DNA of 64,000 bases from Erodium maritimum. Its lineage: Eukaryota; Streptophyta; Magnoliopsida; Geraniales; Geraniaceae. Below the pieces are notes generated by a model. It saw nothing but the letters and a program-made list of their open reading frames with translations, was not told where the DNA came from and did not search any database. Where the stretch lies: assembly GCA_963921825.1 (NCBI GenBank), contig OY997591.1, positions 58,072,531 through 58,136,530 on the forward strand. Reading direction: 5' to 3'. Both the position numbers and the translations under genes were made by a program. Positions within the stretch are counted from its first letter, which is position 1. Each line of letters begins with the position of its first letter. Below are positions 45,021 to 54,014 of the stretch, one piece after another.

Positions 45021-45087
45021 AAAAACAAAATAAAAATAAAAATAAGTGAAATAGTCTCAACACAGATTAGAAATATAAAGTGTTGCC

Positions 45088-45119
45088 TTAGTTGCTCCCC
45101 GACAATGGCGCCATTAACT
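45088..45119 (-). promoter_or_regulatory. Athila-like primer binding site
   Basis: The minus strand reads TGGCGCCATTGTCGGGGA, beginning about six bases inside the 5' LTR; similar to the 3' end of a tRNA-Asp-type primer used by Athila/Tat elements. Confidence 0.75.
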
Positions 45120-46157
45120 TGAAGCCCTGAGAATTAACCCACAAAAGGGCACGGCAAGCGCACCGGTCGTCAAGTAGTAAATCGGTTCAAGTCTGGTTTT
45201 CGTACCCAAGGGAGTAGTAAAACAGTCACTCGATTTAAAATCCGTTATTAATCTGTTTCTGAAAAGAGTTTGTTTTGATTTTGAAAATGTAAATAATAGT
45301 TTAAAAAGAAATTAAAGTAGAGTGAGAAAAAAACATGAAATGTTTGTGAAATTCAAGGGAGAAAGTGATCTAGGACTTTTTACGGGGTTACAATATGACA
45401 ATTAACTCGCAGAGACTTGTGTTTACGTGTGCAGATAAGGCAAGTTGAAGGGCAACGGAAGTTCTCTCAACTAGACCTAAACATCTTTCGATCGAATTAG
45501 GACCCTAGTATAATCTAACCGTCTAATCAAGGTGTAGAGAGACATACCGCATTACGATTCATGAACTCCTCTAACTTTCGGGTTTGTACGCCTATAGCTG
45601 TTGCACTCGTGTTAACCTAACTTTACTAGAGACTAGATTTAAACCCAAGTTGCATAATCCTTAGTCCTTTTAGTCACTCTCATCTTTCGATTGTTGGATG
45701 CTAAAACCTAATCAACTATCAAATGGCCAATTTGATGAAGCATTAAATCCAAATTATGCAAACACTATTCTAAACACAAATTGCACATAATAAACACAAA
45801 CTCATTGAATCAATTAGTCATATTTTTCCCCTCTTAGGCGCCCGAAACGGGCTGCGTACCGGGCCGCTTGGCCGCACGGAACGGGCCTCATTCCGGCCCG
45901 GTTGCTCATCCGGGCCGTGTGGTTGTGAGGATCCGAAGAGAAATGCCAGATCTTGGCTCGGGTTTCTATTATGCAGCTGCTCGTCTCATATATTCTGATA
46001 AATACCCTTGTTTCGCTCCGAATATCCAAAAACTCTAAAATCTGGGCCTACTGCACGAAAGGAGGAAGAAATATATTAAACAACCTAATCACGGGACTGA
46101 AAAGCTTAAGATGTGGGCTTAAAAACATTGAAAACGATGCATTTTTCGTCCACATCA
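45120..46157 (-). repeat. 5' LTR of the Athila-like element (1038 bp)
   Basis: From TGAAGCCCTGAG to ...CCACATCA (minus: TGATGTGGACGAAAAATGC), flanked by ATATT. It contains GC-rich inverted motifs at 45838-45920. Confidence 0.82.
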
Positions 46158-46392
46158 ATATTCACCCACCTACTATCGAAACCTATTCGGGTCAGTACCC
46201 TCTCGAGATACGGCCACTCGACCTTATCATAAGCTTTTTCCATATCTATTTTCATAGCCATATGACCCTTTCTTCATACCACTGACCCCTTCCTTATATG
46301 ATGAAAAACCTCTCCTGACACTATAATATTATCATAAATAAGCCTCTCGCTTATAAAAGCACATTGCGACTCAGAAATCATTGTATTCAGTA
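46158..46392 (-). pseudogene. LINE-B segment 3: RT fingers/palm
   Basis: The minus strand reads MISESQCAFISERLIYDNII, VFHHIRKGS, MAMKIDMEKAYDKVEW, GFDSRWVN and then joins ITMECVWTV at 27357. One stop (SVV*). The first five bases are the right ATATT duplication. Confidence 0.85.
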
Positions 46393-46875
46393 GGCATTTC
46401 TTGCATACTCAGGACACATAGGCTTGAGCATCAATTTTCCTATTCCTGTCGCGATATAGGACATGAAGGATGTGGTGGATAATTTTGACCAATCATTTCT
46501 TGCATTATCGCTTGAGACCGCTAAGAAAGCCAAAGAGAACATGAAGAAAAAAATCTCAGACTTGTACTTATACCATACAAACTCGAGCGAACACTTAGAG
46601 AAAACAAGAAATTTTAGCAGCACAACGTAGAAGAGATATTTAAACACAGTTCGTCACTACAGGGAAGCTAGTAACTGACATTGTCTCTTTATTTTTTTCA
46701 GAGGTGTTTGTTATGTTTCAGTTTTTTGTGTTTTGGGAGCGGTTTGTATTGTTTGCTTTCTGATAGAAGAGTGGTTTTAGTTGCGGGATGATCCATTTTC
46801 GGGTGGTTTTCCCATCTTTGTAATTTTTCTCAAATTCAAAAGATCAATACATTCATTGCTAATAAAAAAAGAATG
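46390..46875 (+). mobile_element. 5'-truncated LINE 3' end (plus strand) within LINE-B
   Basis: A non-homologous plus-strand block interrupts LINE-B. It includes a short open stretch (DQSFLALSLETAKKAKENMK), a GT-rich 3' UTR resembling other plant LINEs, and ends ...TAATAAAAAAAG. No target duplication was found, so boundaries are approximate and part of LINE-B may have been lost. Confidence 0.55.
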
Positions 46876-48117
46876 CCAAGATATCTCCTTTAACAATGTC
46901 TCATCCCACTTGATAAAATTTCATTGAGTAGCCATCAGGTCCAAGAGATTTTCCCCACAATAGTCTTTAATAGCATTAAAAATCTCCAATTCAGAGAACG
47001 AGAGGTCTAGCAATTGAGATTGAACTGCTGATAGAGACTTGAAAGGTTGTTGTTAGAGATCAATACATACTACAGTAGAAGCTTTGAATCTATTAGTGAA
47101 ATGTAAGTGCGCCACATCTTTAATTTCCCAGGAACATTATAGATCATTCCCTCCTCCAAGATTTGAGTTAGTCTTTTCCTATTTTGATTGTAATTGGCAA
47201 TAAGATGAAAAATGCTTTGTGTACCTGTCCCCCTCTCTACTTTATTTGTGTCTTGCTTTTTGTACACAAACCTTTACTTGCAGCTTAAGTTTCTATATAA
47301 ACTTAGCCTTCAATAAACCTCTGAGGCTGATTTCAGAAAGAGAGAGTTCTCTATAATCAATAAGACATCAAGAACACTAATTTCAATGTTGAGAGATTCA
47401 ATATCCTTGTCCAACCAACCAAAGATTTTGATGTTCCACTCCTTGTAGAAAGATTTTAGTACCCTCAACTTGAATTTCAAACAATATGTAGGAGAACCGA
47501 AAACATGTATGGATTCCCAAAATAACTTTGTGTCCTTGTAGAAAAGGGGATGAGAAGTCTAAGAATTTATGAACTTACCCCAATCCACCCAAGGATTATT
47601 GACCAGAATAGGTTTATCGTCTGATAAACTCATTTGCAGGCTTTTTTTGTGTTGGATCATTGAAAGATGCTAAAATATGAGATGCAATCAGAAATCTGTC
47701 TAATCTTAAAGCCATGGATGTAGAGCCATACCATGTGTATTTTCTACCAATCATATTAAGATCCACAACCCCCAAAACATCAACCAAGTTATTAAAGTCC
47801 CTCATATTGGCCTGGAGAAAGCATTCCCATATTTTTCCAAAGGATCCAATATAGCATTGAAATCTCCAGCCAACACAAAGACAAGATAATTTGGTACTTG
47901 TAAAGAAATGTCCTCCCACAACTGATGTCTAAGGCTCACCAAACAAGGGGCATGGACATTTATGATTGTAATATTGTAATCAGCTGATACAAATTTACCA
48001 AACCACTATGTAACATGTTCAGTAATGAGAGTAGATTGTACCTTATTCCACACAGTAATAACTCTCCCAAAATTCCCAATAACATGGATGAAAACATGAT
48101 CCCAATTTTGATGTGAA
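46876..48117 (-). pseudogene. LINE-B segment 4: endonuclease, linker and RT start
   Basis: The minus strand reads SCSHQNWDHVFIHVIGNFGR, YNITIINVHAPC, LAGDFNAILDPLEK and LNMIGRKYTWYG with LRLDRFLIA, the C-terminal half of an L1-type apurinic endonuclease. Then comes a linker (LIANYNQNRKRLTQILEEG) and SLGPDGYSMKFYQVG, the entry to RT. Several stops. The 5' end abuts a Copia scrap at 48118, so the element is 5'-truncated. Confidence 0.8.
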
Positions 48118-48360
48118 CAACTACGATTCTTGTCTGTATTTGAATATGACAAAATCAGGTTGTGTGATTATCTTTTTGTATGTTGATGACATGTTAATTC
48201 ATAGGGATAATATTAATACTATGAATGACACCAAAATTTATGTCATTATATTTTTAGGATGAGGAGATTTAGGAGAAAGTAAGGTCGTTGTGGGAGTTGA
48301 GATGAAGAGAAACTTTAATAACATCATCTTAAGTTAGGTTTATTATGTTGAGAAACGGTT
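48118..48360 (+). pseudogene. Copia RT fragment
   Basis: Plus-strand frame YDSCLYLNMTKSGCVIIFLY followed by VDDMLIHRDNINTMNDTK, then VVVGVEMKRN and a shifted YYVEKRFK: the YVDD region of Copia RT. Start is abrupt at the LINE-B boundary. The element is otherwise lost. Confidence 0.75.
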
Positions 48361-49172
48361 TAAGTGGATTGTACATGTCGCTTAAATAAATTTGCATAGT
48401 CCACTTTACGATCAAGTTTGGATCCATTGTCTTTGAGTTAGTTGGGCGAGAAACAAATTAGAAGAAGGCACAACCAGCCTCCCTATATTGTGGTAAATGT
48501 CTACGAAGACATTGGTTGAGGACGTGGTTGATGATTGGAGTCCAAGAAGGCAAAGGACGAAACAATAAGCTCTCCTTCTAAACGACAACCTGATATTATT
48601 TATGATCCAAACGTATCCTTTAAGATAAGTAAGCAACCCAACACCGACCTTCATCTTATAGGATTTTAGAGGGTTAATTTCTCTACAGCAAGTTGAAAGA
48701 GAGAGTGATTAATAAGCTCAAGGAACACACACTCGTGGTACGATTTTGTGGTTTTACTTTGATATGGTTCTGTAAATCCCTTAAAGCGATGCCACTGATG
48801 TGCTTTGGATCGGAACGTCTTTTTAATTAGTATGAAGACTAGGATGGTTTATATTTATTCTTGAGATTAATAGTGCGAAGCTCGTGATGATAATATGCAT
48901 GTTGAATATAAGCTGATGATGGTGATAACAATGTATTTTAGAGATCTTATGTGTCTATGTCTTTGAGAAGCTCTTCTTACTAGTAAGCTGATGATTATAA
49001 ATAAAGTATCATTTCCTGGAAAAGTTATAGTTCATTGATACGATTTTGTTTACCATTCTAAAAAAAGTTAGAAATCATGTGATCAACGATGCACCGTAAG
49101 AGAAATCATGTTTTCTCCTTTAGTGTTTGACCGTTGTCTCCCCAGATGTGCAACAGATCCATGAGGAGGTTG
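48361..49172. other. Unassigned AT-rich sequence
   Basis: No ORF above background and no repeat or element ends that I recognise. It may be decayed Copia downstream sequence at its left side. Confidence 0.4.
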
Positions 49173-49177
49173 ATTAT

Positions 49178-49863
49178 TGGTAGAATATAATTATAATTGG
49201 GCCTTCAACTATCAGCTTGAGCTTTTAGTTGAGTTGATTCTCTAATATGGTATCAGAGTTTGACACCTCACGGACCCGGGTTCAAACTCCACTCTCTACA
49301 AAAATTAAACCCCACTCTCTACAAAAATTTCTAATTACTTCTCAATTTACAAATTTGTCCTAAATGAGCCAACCCTTATATCTCTCTTCTTTATGGGCTT
49401 ATCTCCTCGTCAATATACTTCACCTCCAAACCCGTCTTCTATATACTTCACCTTCAAATCCGTAAACGGGATTGTCCGTGAGAGGGCGTGTTAGAATATA
49501 ACTTGAGCTTTAGTTGAAGGCTAAATTATAGTTATATTCTAACACGCGCCCTCACGGACAAGCCCGTTTAGGGGTTTGGAGGTGAAGTATATAGAAGAGG
49601 GGATGAGCACATTAAGAAGAGTGATAATGGCTTGTTGTACTCCTCATGAGAGGTTTTATTTAGAATATGCTTTGCCGATAAAAAAAAGGGCTGGCCCATT
49701 TTTGAACAAATTTGATAAATAAAGAAGAAATTAGAAATTTTGTAAAGTGTGGGGTTTGAACCCGGGTCCGTGAGGTACCAAGCTCTAATACCATATTAGA
49801 GGACCAACTCAACTAAGAGCACAAGCTGATAATAAAAGCCTCAATAATAGTTATATTCTAACA
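49178..49863. mobile_element. Mirror-image pair of TRIM/SINE-like units sharing a central terminal repeat
   Basis: Left unit (plus) runs from TGGTAGAATATAA through PBS-like TGGTATCAGAG (49248-49258) and GGTTCAAACTCC to a terminal repeat at 49489-49544. Right unit (minus) starts TGTTAGAATATAAC at 49863, has TGGTATTAGAGC (49793-49782) and GGTTCAAACCCC, and ends in the same central repeat, whose ends are 14-bp inverses. Each unit is ~360 bp. ATTAT flanks the whole at 49173-49177 and 49864-49868. No coding capacity. TRIM (tRNA-Met primer site) fits best; a tRNA-derived SINE is the alternative because of the B-box-like motif. Confidence 0.7.
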
Positions 49864-49868
49864 ATTAT

Positions 49869-50275
49869 AAATGGAGGGCAACACTAATCTATCTGGTTTG
49901 CAATTCTGTTTCTCCTGTTCTGGTACATCTGAACTCTTCTACATATACAATTGTTGGATGATGTTTTGGGACTTCTTTGGACTGAAGATTACTCTCTATA
50001 ACAATCAGTGTTAAGGATAGTATTGTAGTTTGTCTTAGAGTGTTGCCTCAAATTTGATTTGTAGCTGGTTTAGTGAGGATTAGAAGTTTTCTATTGTTGG
50101 AGACTTGGATAGATGTCCTTGTTGTGGTGAGGATTTTACTCAATGGTGTAGTCTTTGGTGGCTAACTTGTGCCACAAGGTATTGTATTTGAGAGGATTTT
50201 ATTTGGGAGTGCTATAGTCTGTAAGATGAGATGTTTTTGTTGAACAAGTGGTGCAATTTTATTACTTGAAATTGA
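49869..50275. other. Unassigned sequence; poly(A) signal for a minus ORF at 50257-50262
   Basis: GT-rich on the plus strand without a clear ORF. AATAAA on the minus strand at 50262-50257 lies about 15-20 bp beyond the stop of the ORF that follows. Confidence 0.4.
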
Positions 50276-50599
50276 TTACATTATCGAGCCTCGAGGAACA
50301 GGCTCCCCGACCACCAGAGGTTCAGTACTAGCGAACAAAGGTTCACGGATCCTCGTAATATCATAACCGTCACAAACGGTATTTTGACGTCCCTTGGGCA
50401 ATAAGATCCTTTGAATATCCGACCCGTCACAGACGGTATGTTGATGCCTCTTGGGTACTAAAAGACGACGGTACTGGAGATCCTGCGGGACCTCGACGGT
50501 ACGGTGATGCCTCATGAGCAAAGAGAGAAGACGGTGAGGAGGAGCGGGGTACCGGAGATCTTGAGGGACCTCAACAATAATGGTGATGGTGGGAGGCAA
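50276..50599 (-). CDS. Hypothetical repeat-containing protein (107 codons)
   Basis: I do not recognise the family. The ORF from MPPTITIIVEVPQDL to RGSIM contains two internal repeat types: VEVPQDLRY/VEVPQDLQY, and LLVPKRHQHTVCDGSDIQR followed by ILLPKGRQNTVCDGYDITR (19 residues each, 11 identical). An AATAAA lies just downstream. Coding repeats kept in frame argue mildly for a real or once-real protein; no introns, domain or homologue can be shown. It could equally be a repeat-derived ORF. Confidence 0.3.
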   Translation of the reverse strand: MPPTITIIVEVPQDLRYPAPPHRLLSLLMRHHRTVEVPQDLQYRRLLVPKRHQHTVCDGSDIQRILLPKGRQNTVCDGYDITRIREPLFASTEPLVVGEPVPRGSIM

Positions 50600-51155
50600 A
50601 GCATAGCCTAGGGACCCCTCCCAGGACCATTCCTTAAAGCACTAGATTACTGTCGTCATTGACCTTGCAAAGACGAAGTCAGAAAATACAACAAAGACCC
50701 ACCCGATTAGCTAGATCCATAATCGAGGGAGGGGTCGAGGAAGAGGCGGTGATGGAGGCCAGGGAGGGGGCGGTTTCAAGGACGACAGTGACGCCTTCAG
50801 AGGCGGCGACGACGGAGGCCATGAAGAAGGACGCGTCGGTGGCTGTAGCGGCAACGAAGCTGATCGAGATAGATAACTCGATACTTTGGAGGCACAGGTG
50901 AAGGCGCAACCCTAGAAAACAAGCCTCCTGAAACAGGAACCAGAGCAAGGTCGTGGTAATCCCGAGAATTTGGCGATCTAGGGTTCGGAAGGAGAGGGAC
51001 AGGGTCGTTGCTTGGGTTTGAAGTAACCCAGAACCGGGGACGCCATGTCATCAGGGAGTAGAGACCGAGCCTACAATGGGAAAGGTGGAGGTAGCGCCGG
51101 GGTAATAACATTTTTCTATGGTATTGTAAAGCGGCATATTGTCAATTTTGCACTC
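50600..51155 (-). other. GC-rich sequence upstream of the hypothetical ORF
   Basis: Overlapping open frames on both strands (for example minus 50679-50948) with low-complexity Ala/Ser composition. No domain recognised. Might contain leader sequence of the minus-strand ORF. Confidence 0.3.
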
Positions 51156-51158
51156 TAA

Positions 51159-52037
51159 GAGCACCCATATCAAGAGGGGGTGATGGCGAAGCCGGGGTGG
51201 GAGCAGAAGGGGAAAAGGGTTTGGGTTCAGAGTTCGCTTGATGTGGGGAGGGGGAGTGCGGGGCGTGAGGGGCAAGGGGCAAGGGGCATGTGGTGAGGGT
51301 TCGGGGGGCAGGGGCGCGAGGCCAAATTCAGCCCCTTGCCTCGCTGCCCCTCTGCCTCTCTGCTGTCCACTAGCAGCGCGCCACCTATCCAAGCCAAAAA
51401 AATCAAATGAATATATATATTATTGTTAATTATCTGATTTATATATATAAATATATATATATATATATTTAATAATTAGGTTTTAACAAATATATAAACA
51501 AAAAAATATATGTTTTTAATTTTAAGAAATTAGTTTTAAATTTTAAAATCAGTTTTTAAATTTAAAAATCATTTTTTTTAATTTAAAAATCATTTTTTTG
51601 TTGCGATAAAAAATATCCGACGACGAGGCTCAAACGTTATTATCAGGAATAGTAACCGTCAGTGTTTCAAAAAAATATATATGGTATTAGTAACGGTCAT
51701 CAAAGAATTCATCACCTGCAGAAGTTTATATCGACCATTATGTATTTTTTTGTTTTATTAATCTTTTTTAATTTCGTATTTTATTAATGAACTTTTATTT
51801 CTATTTATGAATTTTATTTCTATTTTATTTAGTAGGTGTTGATTTAAAAGTAACGTTAACAGATTCAATGAAACGCTTAATTAATTACACAGTCAACATT
51901 TCTGAAAATCATGCCCCCCATACTTGCCTATCTGATGTGCAACACACTTTTTTTAGGGGGTAGGGGGCTGAACCCTGCTCAGTCAGCAGAGGGTTCTGCC
52001 TCAGGGTTCGTGATCCCCCTCACTGATGTGGATGCTC
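51159..52037. mobile_element. Non-autonomous PIF/Harbinger-type MITE-like element (879 bp)
   Basis: Ends are imperfect inverted repeats: left GAGCACCCATATCAAG, right (reverse complement) GAGCATCCACATCAGTG, flanked by TAA at 51156-51158 and 52038-52040. Terminal GAGCAYC resembles the Harbinger element at 11985. The interior has a G-rich block, then a TA-rich block with (TA)n at about 51409-51468. No ORF of note. Confidence 0.65.
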
Positions 52038-52182
52038 TAATAACCATAAGTCACTTGTTATTTTTTATTTCCACGATGGATTTGGTCTACTCCATAGTGT
52101 TCTCCGGTGATTGTTAGTCTATGGAATCATAATTATTACAAAACCATTATATTTTTTAAGCACATGTTTAGTTCCAATGAGG

Positions 52183-52260
52183 TAGCCTTGGCGCAAGGGT
52201 TGAATTATTACCTTGTCATCTTATGGTCACATTTCGAGTTAGAGAAAAAACGTCTTAGAC
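52183..52260 (+). mobile_element. tRNA-derived SINE head (possible)
   Basis: TGGCGCAAGGG at 52189-52199 fits a Pol III A box, and CATTTCGAGTTA at 52230-52241 is a degenerate B box ~40 bp later, as in Au-like plant SINEs. The 3' limit and any target duplication are unclear. Confidence 0.4.
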
Positions 52261-53634
52261 TATACCAACAACCTTCCTAGGACTTTTTCTCTCTACCCAA
52301 AAACCTTGAAACCCTAGCTTTTTTATCTCCGCCGCCCCATCTTGGCTCCTCCGGCTCCGGTCACGGCTTCGTTCAAGGTTATTGTCGATAGAGGCTCCTC
52401 TCTTTTACCCCTTTCTTCCTCCTCTGATTCCCCCTTCGTCTGTTAGGTTCTCTTCTCTGGACCTACAGATCTGGACTTGTTGCTCGTGTGTTCGTCGAGA
52501 AGCTCGACCTCCTCTCTTCTCCGTCCGTCAAAGAATCGGGGGATGAGATTCAACTTTGGTAGCATCCTGTGTTTGGTGTTGCAGGAGTTTGTCCTCCTTT
52601 TCTCGAAGGGCTCGAGATTCAGTCTAGGGGTCTGCCCTTCCTTAGCTTGTCGGAGTCAGGTTCTTCGTCGATGGGGTTTTGGGTTTGGACTGAGTTGGGT
52701 CGGCTGGTCGGGTCAGTTCTGGTGTGGGTTCGGTTGGCGGGTGCAGATCTACTTTAGGTCGGGGTCGGGTCTGTTTTGGACTCGGGTCGGGTACGGTCTA
52801 TGTCAAGCCTGGGTCTGGACTGGTTCTTGTTTGGGCCGAGTCTGGCCCATAGCTCAACGTTGAAAAGAGTTATGGAGAACTTTAGGGGACTGGTAGTGGA
52901 ATTCTCTTTATTTATATTTTCCAGTTGAGTTGTTTGTTTTTTATTTTTGTTTTTAAGGTCGAGTTTGTGTTGCCCTTCAGATGAATGATTCTTTTGAAGG
53001 TATATGAGGATAGCCTTTTTAACAGTCCGGACTTTTTTCTCTTTTTTGGAGTAAAAGGATTTTAATGAACCTTGATTATGAGCAAGCATGGGGTCCATGA
53101 GTTATATTTCCATTAGTTGAATCTAACAACTTACTCCTCAGTCCTTCTATCCCATGTTTTGCTGTGTACGAAGATTACGAATTGAATTTTTAGTTTGACC
53201 CCATTTTTTCAATCAACCAAGAAATTTATAAAAGCACAATCTTTTCAGAGAATGAAAAAGGAAGGGACCGAAACTAAAGGTGCATGGTCCGAAAATTCTG
53301 AGAATCGAACTATTTTCGGCCCAACAGAAAGAACCAACGGACTAAACAAGTTCAGCCACTAACCCACAACCAAACAAAACAATACAAGATGAAAGAGCAT
53401 TCCTAAACAAGGAACCTCGGCTCTTGACCATTTTTGTCCCCCATATCTCCCGTGTTCAAAATTTTCTAACTAACTTTTGAAGGAAATTATTTGGAATGAG
53501 AAATTTATGTTCGGATGTCAATTTTTAGAAAATGGGACATTTATTTTGGAATGGGATGCAAGGTTAGGATGGATGGTGTAATTGAAATAGAAGTGTTACT
53601 TAATTGATATTGCAGACTGCCTTGAAGTTTTGCA
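52261..53634. other. Unassigned repeat-like sequence
   Basis: 52300-52560 resembles a pyrimidine-rich leader. 52680-52850 is rich in GGGTCGG/TCGGGT motifs that create spurious ORFs. 53030-53075 is T-rich. I see no domain and no element ends; possibly non-coding retroposon parts. Confidence 0.3.
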
Positions 53635-53643
53635 AAAAAAAAA

Positions 53644-53920
53644 GGGAAAATTTCAATATAATACCCTGGCAAATTTTTTTTGCACTTTCATACCTAAACC
53701 AAACATTTACTTTCACTTTAGTACCCATCCGTCTGTTTTTAACAGAATCCGTTAGTTTGCCCCGTGAAATGACTTTTTTGCCCTTTTATGTTTTAATTCC
53801 TATTTTCATTTCATTTCCTTGATTTATGAAATGACACAACTACCCTTTTCATCTTTACTTACCATTTTCACTTCGTTGACAAAATCATTCAGACTCAAAC
53901 TCGCGAAGAAGAAGAAGAGG
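53644..53920. repeat. MULE left terminal inverted repeat
   Basis: GGAAAATTTCAATATAATAC through the GAAGAAGAAG tract; ends about 95 bp before the transposase ATG, so it probably holds that promoter. Confidence 0.88.
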
Positions 53921-54014
53921 CTCGAGACGCTGAGGTTGGTCGGAGAAGAAGAAGGCGAACCTCCCTGCGTTTCTGGTCGGAGAAGAACGAACCTGAGCTC
54001 GCGGAGTCTGACCG

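Larger units (their letters stand above)
27363..46157 (-). mobile_element. Athila/Tat-like Gypsy element, nested host of two further insertions
   Basis: Minus-strand order gag, protease (DLGAS), RT (MDDFS), RNase H, integrase. The primer site TGGCGCCATTGTCGGGGA, just inside the right LTR, is typical of Athila/Tat elements. The 5-bp duplications ATATT match and the flanks rejoin a LINE RT frame. About 7.5 kb of its own sequence remains once the Gypsy (30561-39281) and LINE (40221-42744) insertions are removed. The right LTR is full length; the left is a stub. Confidence 0.9.

Noticed and set aside
48118..48360. Copia YVDD block as part of LINE-B
   Set aside because: It reads on the opposite strand and in a Copia-specific context, so it is a separate scrap next to the LINE's truncated 5' end.
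52477..52863. 128-codon plus-strand ORF
   Set aside because: Driven by a GGGTCGG-rich low-complexity tract; no domain and an overlapping competing frame.
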